Origin: JANQIO01 sp043513815
GTDB lineage: Bacteria; Pseudomonadota; Gammaproteobacteria; Pseudomonadales; Halieaceae
Assembly (NCBI GenBank): GCA_043513815.1
Contig: CP121313.1
Span: forward strand, 62,001 to 126,000
Length of the DNA stretch: 64,000 bases
Reading direction: 5' to 3'
A program made the position numbers and the translations under genes. The notes below the pieces were generated by a model, which made no database searches, was not told where the DNA came from, and worked only from the letters and a program-made list of their open reading frames with translations. This document shows positions 58,137 to 64,000 of the stretch, piece after piece (position 1 is the first letter of the stretch; the number at the start of each line of letters is the position of its first letter).

Positions 58137-60211
58137 GTCGTGAAACCCTGCTGATCGAACTGGGCACAGAAGAGCTGCCACCCCGCGCCCTGCGGGCACT
58201 GTCTGAGGCATTTTCCGAGAGTATTCTCGCCGGGCTGGGCCATCACCGGCTGGCCCATGGAAGCCACAGAAGCTTTGCCAGCCCGCGCCGGCTGGCGGTA
58301 CTGATAGAAGACGTTGCGCTTAAGGCCGAAGACGAGCAGGTCGAGGCCCTCGGTCCCCCCGCTGACAAGGCGAAGCAGGCTGACGGCAGCTGGTCACCGG
58401 CGGCGGCGGGTTTCGCGCGCAAGCAGGGCCTCGCGCCAGAACAGCTGGAAATCGTCGACACCGACAAGGGGCCGCGGCTGTGCGCCCGTCGGGTTGCTGT
58501 TGGCGAGACAGCAGCCAATGCACTACCGGACATTCTGGCAACGGCGGTCCGCGAACTGCCTATTCCCAAGCGCATGCGCTGGGGTGCCTCGCGCAGCGAG
58601 TTTGTGCGCCCGGCGCATTGGCTTGTGGTAATGCTCGGCGATTCGGTAGTGAACTGCGAGCTGCTCGATCAAAACGCCGGCCGGACCACTTACGGGCACC
58701 GCTTCCACGCCCCGGATGCCATCGTTCTCGATCATGCCTCCGACTACGAGGAAAAGCTCAAGGCCGCCTGCGTTGTGGCAGATCTCGACGCACGGCGCGC
58801 ACTGATCGAAACACAGGTCAGCAACGTTGCCAATGAGCTGGGCGCCCACGCTCAGGTTGAAGAGTCCCTGCTCGAAGAAGTGACGGCGCTGGTAGAGTGG
58901 CCCGTGGCACTGTCTGGCAGCTTTGAACAGCGCTATTTGTCGGTGCCCCAGGAAGCCCTGGTGTCCTCCATGCAGGAGCACCAGAAGTACTTCCCGGTGG
59001 TCGATGGTGAGGGCACATTGCTGCCCCACTTTATTTTTGTCAGTAATATTGAAAGCCGGGACCCGGCCCAGGTCATCGACGGCAACGAGCGGGTCATTCG
59101 GCCCCGATTGGCGGACGCCGAATTCTTCTACAGTAGCGACCGGAAGCAAAGCCTGGCGTCGCGGGTAGAGGCCCTGAAGAGTATCGTTTTCCAGCAAAAG
59201 CTGGGCACCCTGCACGACAAAACCGAGCGGCTGCAGTCCCTGGCGCGAGTCCTGGCCGTGCCGGTCGGGGCCGACCCGGAGCACGCCGCCCGTGCCGCGC
59301 TGCTCAGCAAGGCCGATTTGCTCACCCAACTGGTCGGTGAATTTTCGGACCTGCAGGGCATTGCTGGCCGCTACTACGCCCAGCAGGATGGAGAGCCCAC
59401 GGAAATTGCCGATGCCCTGCAACAGCAGTACTGGCCCGCCTATTCCGGCGACCAGCTGCCGGTGGCCCCGGTAGCTACCTGCCTGGCGCTGGCGGACCGG
59501 CTCGACACGCTGGTGGGCATTTTCGGCATCGGCCAGGCGCCTACCGGCTCCAAGGATCCCTTTGCCCTGCGCCGGGCAGCCCTGGGTGTACTGCGGATAC
59601 TGGTGGAGAAAGAACTGCCCATCGATCTGCGTGATGCGCTGGGCTGGGCCGCCGGTAACTTCCCGGCAGGCACCCTGCAGGAAGGCTGTGTCGCGGAAGT
59701 GACCCGGTATATGCTGGAGCGGCTGCGCGCCTGGTATGAGGATGCTGGCATCCCGGTTGAGGTATTCAAGGCGGTTGATGCCCGTGGCGTTTCGTCACCG
59801 CTGGATTTCGATCACCGGGTGCGGGCAGTTGATGCCTTCAGGCGCCTCCCGGAAGCCGCCGCCCTGGCTGCCGCCAACAAGCGAGTCTCCAACATTCTCA
59901 GTAAGCAGGGCGCGGATGGCCAAGCGCTCGAGGTAAGCAAAGACTTACTTACCGAGCCCGCTGAACAGGCTCTTGCAACCGCCCTCGCCGACTGCCAACC
60001 AGGCTTCGACGAGCATATGGCCGCCGGCGCCTATGCTGAAGCGCTGGCGGCGCTGGCCAGCCTGCAGACACCGGTGGACAGGTTTTTTGATGACGTGATG
60101 GTCATGGCCGACGATGAAGCGGTCCGCAATAACCGACTGGGCCTGTTGAGCACCTTGCGGTCTCAATTCATGCAGGTGGCAGATATTTCCCAGCTGGCCA
60201 GCTCGCGCTAA
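58133..60211 (+). CDS. glyS: Glycine--tRNA ligase beta subunit
   Basis: tRNA-recognising partner of GlyQ, 692 residues, the usual size. The N-terminus LLIELGTEELPPRALRAL and the central VPQEALVSSMQEHQKYFPVVD and NERVIRPRLADAEFFY segments are conserved landmarks; an HD-like domain (SKADLLTQLVGEFSDLQG) and a C-terminal anticodon-binding domain follow. Start is a GTG in the end of glyQ. It converges on gyrB with 24 bases between stops. Confidence 0.97.
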   Translation: MSRETLLIELGTEELPPRALRALSEAFSESILAGLGHHRLAHGSHRSFASPRRLAVLIEDVALKAEDEQVEALGPPADKAKQADGSWSPAAAGFARKQGLAPEQLEIVDTDKGPRLCARRVAVGETAANALPDILATAVRELPIPKRMRWGASRSEFVRPAHWLVVMLGDSVVNCELLDQNAGRTTYGHRFHAPDAIVLDHASDYEEKLKAACVVADLDARRALIETQVSNVANELGAHAQVEESLLEEVTALVEWPVALSGSFEQRYLSVPQEALVSSMQEHQKYFPVVDGEGTLLPHFIFVSNIESRDPAQVIDGNERVIRPRLADAEFFYSSDRKQSLASRVEALKSIVFQQKLGTLHDKTERLQSLARVLAVPVGADPEHAARAALLSKADLLTQLVGEFSDLQGIAGRYYAQQDGEPTEIADALQQQYWPAYSGDQLPVAPVATCLALADRLDTLVGIFGIGQAPTGSKDPFALRRAALGVLRILVEKELPIDLRDALGWAAGNFPAGTLQEGCVAEVTRYMLERLRAWYEDAGIPVEVFKAVDARGVSSPLDFDHRVRAVDAFRRLPEAAALAAANKRVSNILSKQGADGQALEVSKDLLTEPAEQALATALADCQPGFDEHMAAGAYAEALAALASLQTPVDRFFDDVMVMADDEAVRNNRLGLLSTLRSQFMQVADISQLASSR

Positions 60212-60235
60212 TTCACGCACGCTATGCTGCCGGGC

Positions 60236-62650
60236 CTAGACATCCAGGTTGGCCACCGACAGCGCGTTGTTCTCGATAAAGTCGCGGCGCGGCTCAACCT
60301 GGTCACCCATTAACGTGGTGAAGATCTGGTCGGCGGCAATAGCGTCTTCGATGGTCACTTTCAACATGCGCCGGCTTTCCGGGTCCATAGTGGTTTCCCA
60401 CAGTTGGTCGGGGTTCATTTCACCCAGACCCTTGTAGCGCTGAATGTTGTAGCCTTTTGCAGCTTCAGCCATCAGCCAGTCAAACACGGCATAGAAACTC
60501 TGGGTTTCAAAACGCTTTTCTCCGCGTTGAATATAGCCGTCTTCCTCAATCAAGCCATCAAGCTTTTCGCCCAGGTCGCAGAGCCGTCGGTATTCACCCG
60601 AACCAAAGAACTCGTGATGATATTCGGTTTCTGATTCCACGCCGTGGGACAACAGCTTGACCACCGGATAGTAAATTTTGCGTTCGGTGTCCTGCCGCAC
60701 AAAGCAGGTGTACACCTTGCCATCCATGACCGAGTCATCCAGCTGGCCCTGCAGGGCGTTGGCCCATTCGCTGACCTGGCTTTCGTTTTCGAGCTGCTCC
60801 TGGGCCAGGCGCGGCAGCTTGAGCATGGCCCACAGCACGTCGGCCGAGTAAAGGCGGCTCAATCGATCCACCGTCTTACAGACAGCACGGTAGTCGTTCA
60901 CCAGTGTTTCCAGGGCCTCTCCGGTTACCGGCGGTACGTCGATGCTGGTATACAGAGCTGCATCCTCCAGAGCGGACTGTGTCAGGTAGTCGTTCAGTGC
61001 GACGTCGTCCTTCAGGTACTGATGCTGCTTGCCCTTGGCAATCTTGTACAGCGGCGGCTGAGCGATAAATATGTGGCCCCGCTCAACCAGCTCGGGCATC
61101 TGTCTGAAGAAGAAGGTCAGCAACAGCGTCCGTATGTGTGAGCCGTCAACATCAGCGTCTGTCATGATAATGATGCTGTGATAGCGGAGCTTGTCCGGAT
61201 CAAACTCGTCCTTGCCGATGCCACAGCCCAATGCCGTGACAATGGTGCCCACTTCAGCGGAGGACAGCATTTTGTCAAAGCGCGCTTTTTCAACATTGAG
61301 AATCTTGCCCTTAAGCGGCAGGATCGCCTGGGTCCGGCGGTCGCGCCCCTGTTTCGCTGAGCCACCGGCGGAATCACCCTCCACCAGGTAAATCTCCGAC
61401 AACGCCGGGTCCTTCTCCTGGCAATCGGCGAGCTTTCCTGGCAGGCCGGCTATATCGAGGGCACCTTTACGTCGGGTCATTTCCCGGGCCTTGCGCGCCG
61501 CTTCCCGCGCCCGCGCAGCGTCCAGCATCTTGCCCACGACAGCCTTGGCTTCCTGGGGGTTTTCGAGCAGGTAGTCAGCGAAGTGTTTATTCATGGCCTG
61601 CTCGACGGCAGTTTTCACTTCAGAGGAGACGAGTTTGTCCTTGGTCTGGGATGAAAACTTGGGATCCGGGACTTTGACCGAAATGATCGCCGTCAGCCCT
61701 TCCCGCGCGTCATCACCGGTGGTCGACACCTTGGCATTGCGGGCCAGGCTTTCCTTCTCGATGTAGTTGTTGAGGTTGCGGGTCAATGCGGCCCGGAAGC
61801 CGGCCAGGTGCGTCCCGCCGTCGCGTTGGGGGATATTGTTGGTGTAGCAAAAGATGTTTTCCTGGAAGGTATCGTTCCACTGCAGTGCAACCTCAACACC
61901 AATACCGTCTTCCTGGGTTACATCAAAGTGGAACGCCTTGGCGATAGAGGTCTTGTTCTGGTTAAGAAAGTCAACGAATGCTCTTAGCCCGCCGTCGTAA
62001 CAGTAGTCTTCCTTTTGACCGCTGCGCTCATCCACCAGCTGGATAAACACCCCGGAATTGAGGAACGCCAGCTCTCGCAAACGCTTTGCGAGGTAATCAA
62101 AGTGAAATTCGATGTTGGTGAATGTCTCGGCGCTGGGCTTGAAGCGCACTTCAGTGCCTGATGCATCAGTCTCACCCACCATCGCCAACGGTGCATCAGG
62201 GACGCCGTGAGTGTAGATCTGTTCGTACATCTTGCCGTCCCGGCGGATCGTGAGAATCAGCTTTTCAGACAAGGCGTTTACCACTGAAACACCTACCCCG
62301 TGCAAACCACCTGAAACTTTGTATGAGTTATCGTCAAATTTTCCGCCGGCGTGCAGCACGGTCATAATGACCTCAGCAGCGGATACGCCTTCTTCGTGTT
62401 CTTCGGTCGGAATACCGCGGCCGTCGTCACTGACAGACACCGACTCATCTGGATGGATAACGACCATCACCTTACTGCAGTGCCCGGCCAGAGCCTCATC
62501 AATGGAGTTGTCCACCAGCTCGAAAACCATGTGATGCAGGCCGGTGCCATCGTCTGTATCGCCGATGTACATTCCAGGGCGCTTGCGGACAGCATCCAGA
62601 CCCTTAAGGACCTTGATACTGGAGGAATCGTATAGCTGCTCTTCGCTCAT
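60236..62650 (-). CDS. gyrB: DNA gyrase subunit B
   Basis: ATPase subunit of DNA gyrase, 804 residues. GHKL ATPase motifs ELVDNSIDEA, DDGRGIP and GLHGVGVSVVNALS are at the N-terminus, followed by the transducer, the TOPRIM domain with YLVEGDSAGGSAKQGRDR and IIMTDADVDGSHIRTLL, and the long gammaproteobacterial insert within TOPRIM. The ATG at 62650 (MSEEQLYDSSSIKVLKGLDAVRKRPGM) is the standard start; the frame opens 12 codons earlier. It follows recF, as in the canonical dnaA-dnaN-recF-gyrB order. Confidence 0.97.
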   Translation of the reverse strand: MSEEQLYDSSSIKVLKGLDAVRKRPGMYIGDTDDGTGLHHMVFELVDNSIDEALAGHCSKVMVVIHPDESVSVSDDGRGIPTEEHEEGVSAAEVIMTVLHAGGKFDDNSYKVSGGLHGVGVSVVNALSEKLILTIRRDGKMYEQIYTHGVPDAPLAMVGETDASGTEVRFKPSAETFTNIEFHFDYLAKRLRELAFLNSGVFIQLVDERSGQKEDYCYDGGLRAFVDFLNQNKTSIAKAFHFDVTQEDGIGVEVALQWNDTFQENIFCYTNNIPQRDGGTHLAGFRAALTRNLNNYIEKESLARNAKVSTTGDDAREGLTAIISVKVPDPKFSSQTKDKLVSSEVKTAVEQAMNKHFADYLLENPQEAKAVVGKMLDAARAREAARKAREMTRRKGALDIAGLPGKLADCQEKDPALSEIYLVEGDSAGGSAKQGRDRRTQAILPLKGKILNVEKARFDKMLSSAEVGTIVTALGCGIGKDEFDPDKLRYHSIIIMTDADVDGSHIRTLLLTFFFRQMPELVERGHIFIAQPPLYKIAKGKQHQYLKDDVALNDYLTQSALEDAALYTSIDVPPVTGEALETLVNDYRAVCKTVDRLSRLYSADVLWAMLKLPRLAQEQLENESQVSEWANALQGQLDDSVMDGKVYTCFVRQDTERKIYYPVVKLLSHGVESETEYHHEFFGSGEYRRLCDLGEKLDGLIEEDGYIQRGEKRFETQSFYAVFDWLMAEAAKGYNIQRYKGLGEMNPDQLWETTMDPESRRMLKVTIEDAIAADQIFTTLMGDQVEPRRDFIENNALSVANLDV

Positions 62651-62791
62651 AGTTTGCTCTTGTCCTAACAAATATCGAAGCGACAACCTTGGGATTGCCG
62701 ATTCATAAATAATCTCACTGCTCTGGCGATCGCAGAGTTTCCGTCATGGAAAGCTACTGCAATGCCGGCGCCTGCCACTATGCCTTGAGCG

Positions 62792-63898
62792 TCAGCCAGC
62801 CTCTCGCTGGAGGACGCCGTGTTCCACGTGGAACATAGCCTGACTACTGCCACCATTAGCCGAACCCCAGATAGACTCCACGTCTTTGCGCTGAATACAG
62901 GTAACAAACTGCTGTACTTGCATTTCGCCCAGCATCCCGGCCACCTGCCGGCAGTGTTCAATATCGAGTTCAGCCGTCAAATCGTCAACCAAATACAAGC
63001 AAGGCGCGTGGCCCGCAGCCCTAAGCACTTCTCCCTGGGCCAGTTTCAGCGCACAAACCACCAGCTTTAACTGACCTCGGGACAGGTTGTCCGCTGCCGG
63101 TTTGTCTTCAAAGAGAATGCGGATATCGGCTCGCTGTGGACCCACATGGGTATAGCCCTGATCAATATCCGCAGACTCTGACCGTAACAGCGCCTCTAAT
63201 AGCCCACTGTCTTTGTTCCAGCCTCGGCGATAACGTAGTTGCACCGTGGACAAACGTGGGGACAACTTCTGCAAGCAATCCCGAAATATCGGTTCCAGTC
63301 GCCTCAGGTAATCGGAACGCCCAGAGTCGATCCGCTCGCCGGCCAGCGCCAGCTGCTCATCCCAGGGTTGCAACAAAACACGGGAGATTTTACCACGGCG
63401 CAGCAGACTATTGCGCTGTTTGATTGCCTTCTGAAAGTGCTGCCAGGTCTGCAGGAATTGATGTTCCACGTGGAACACACCCCAGTCCAGAAACTGCCGC
63501 CGGTGTAGCGGCCCGCCTGTGAGAACACCAAAGCTGTCTGAGTGAATTAACTGCATTGGAAGAAGCTGCGCCAATTCAGCCCTGGATTTGACCGAAGCAC
63601 CGCCAATCCTGGCCTCGAATTGGCCACTGCGCTGCCGCTGGACGCCGAGGGAAACCGAGTTGCCTGCCGCGGTTTCTGCTTCACCGTACACCGTGCAACT
63701 CGCCTGACCGTGAGAAATTACAGACTTTATCTGCGCGCTTCGGAACGATTTCGCCAGACCCAACAGATAGACGGCCTCCAGCAGGCTCGTTTTGCCGCTT
63801 CCATTGACGCCATAAAAGACATTCACCCTGCCGAGTTCTTTAATACTCTGCTGGGCAAGATTACGAACCCCCTGGACATCCAGGCGAGTGAGGGACAC
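62792..63898 (-). CDS. recF: DNA replication and repair protein RecF
   Basis: SMC-like ATPase that helps load RecA at gaps. The 368 residues carry Walker A GVNGSGKT at 30-37, the ABC signature LSRGQLKLVV and Walker B LYLVDDLTAELD. FHVEH occurs at residues 142-146 (in LDWGVFHVEHQFL, a segment conserved in RecF) and again at 356-360 in the C-terminal tail, both encoded by perfect parS palindromes. The tail after about residue 350 looks added by reading through the second site. It lies 12 bases after dnaN. Confidence 0.95.
   Translation of the reverse strand: MSLTRLDVQGVRNLAQQSIKELGRVNVFYGVNGSGKTSLLEAVYLLGLAKSFRSAQIKSVISHGQASCTVYGEAETAAGNSVSLGVQRQRSGQFEARIGGASVKSRAELAQLLPMQLIHSDSFGVLTGGPLHRRQFLDWGVFHVEHQFLQTWQHFQKAIKQRNSLLRRGKISRVLLQPWDEQLALAGERIDSGRSDYLRRLEPIFRDCLQKLSPRLSTVQLRYRRGWNKDSGLLEALLRSESADIDQGYTHVGPQRADIRILFEDKPAADNLSRGQLKLVVCALKLAQGEVLRAAGHAPCLYLVDDLTAELDIEHCRQVAGMLGEMQVQQFVTCIQRKDVESIWGSANGGSSQAMFHVEHGVLQREAG
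62820..62835. other. parS: parS-type ParB binding site 1
   Basis: A perfect 16-base palindrome TGTTCCACGTGGAACA, identical to the parS sequence known from Pseudomonas. ParB binds such sites near the origin to drive chromosome segregation. This copy is inside the last codons of recF (residues 355-360). Confidence 0.85.
63462..63477. other. parS: parS-type ParB binding site 2
   Basis: Second perfect copy of TGTTCCACGTGGAACA, 642 bases from the first, inside recF codons 141-146. Two exact 16-base palindromes so close together at the dnaN-recF-gyrB locus is the layout expected of a parS cluster. Confidence 0.85.
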
Positions 63899-63910
63899 TG
63901 CTCGGCCGGC

Positions 63911-64000
63911 CTATAGCCTCATGGGCATGACGACATAAAGTGAGTCACCATCCTCTGGTTCCTCCAACAGGGCGCTACTATTGGGATCCGCCAGTGACAA
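63911..64000 (-). CDS. dnaN: DNA polymerase III beta subunit (3' end)
   Basis: Only the last 29 codons are in the window. They read LADPNSSALLEEPEDGDSLY and end VVMPMRL before the stop, matching the DnaN C-terminus with its clamp-closing VVMPMRL tail. The remainder lies beyond the window edge. Its place before recF fits the dnaA-dnaN-recF-gyrB order on the minus strand, so dnaA and the origin should be just to the right. Confidence 0.9.
   Translation of the reverse strand: MSLADPNSSALLEEPEDGDSLYVVMPMRL

Noticed and set aside
62819..63070. Plus-strand frame beginning MFHVEH over the end of recF
   Set aside because: It is antisense to recF and starts at the parS palindrome, a known source of false gene calls.

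Overview
The window reads as a contiguous piece of a GC-rich gammaproteobacterial chromosome next to the replication origin. Its right end carries dnaN (3' end only), recF and gyrB on the minus strand, followed by glyS/glyQ, trkH/trkA, rsmB-fmt-def, dprA, tsaC, hemF and aroE, an arrangement familiar from Pseudomonas-like and marine Cellvibrionales/Halieaceae genomes. Protein features (caa3-type oxidase with a cytochrome c domain on CoxB, cytochrome c4/c5, an AGCS symporter next to a deacetylase, DUF6279 and DUF2909 proteins) fit a marine aerobic heterotroph. The family-level placement is inference from gene content; no 16S rRNA gene is present. I found no tRNA, rRNA, CRISPR array, prophage or insertion sequence.

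Layout. 1-3.9 kb: cpdA with a DUF1249 partner, a TolC-family outer membrane protein and a small methyltransferase. 4.2-11.1 kb: a surface-glycan block with a toroid prenyltransferase-like protein, a methyltransferase and a GT4 glycosyltransferase in one overlapping operon, then dTDP-L-rhamnose genes split into rfbAC (plus strand) and rfbDB (minus strand). 11.1-15.8 kb: glnE and a lone GspE/PulE-type ATPase. 15.9-18.7 kb: a decayed PiT phosphate-permease remnant, then argE and argA. 18.9-29.2 kb: RDD, DUF6279, MAPEG and VOC proteins, a PLP dehydratase, a deacetylase/symporter/Lrp operon, an SDR, a Bcr/CflA transporter, cysK and an FMN reductase. 29.3-35.2 kb: dsbA, cytochromes c4 and c5, engB, a 106-bp tandem repeat and polA. 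35.2-43.0 kb: the aa3/caa3 oxidase cluster (SCO, cyoE, ctaA, a Sco-like orphan, SURF1, coxC, ctaG, a broken coxA, coxB). 43.2-64 kb: a MATE transporter and the origin-proximal housekeeping genes.

Two themes stand out. First, coxA and the PiT gene each survive only as recognisable fragments joined by clean internal deletions, while their neighbours look intact; this is either real gene decay or assembly collapse, and must be settled before concluding anything about respiration. Second, repeats concentrate between convergently transcribed genes: 23-, 24- and 106-bp tandem arrays and two copies of a 34-bp dispersed element occupy five of nine convergent junctions. Two perfect parS-type palindromes lie inside the recF reading frame, where they encode FHVEH, and mark this as the segregation-proximal part of the chromosome.
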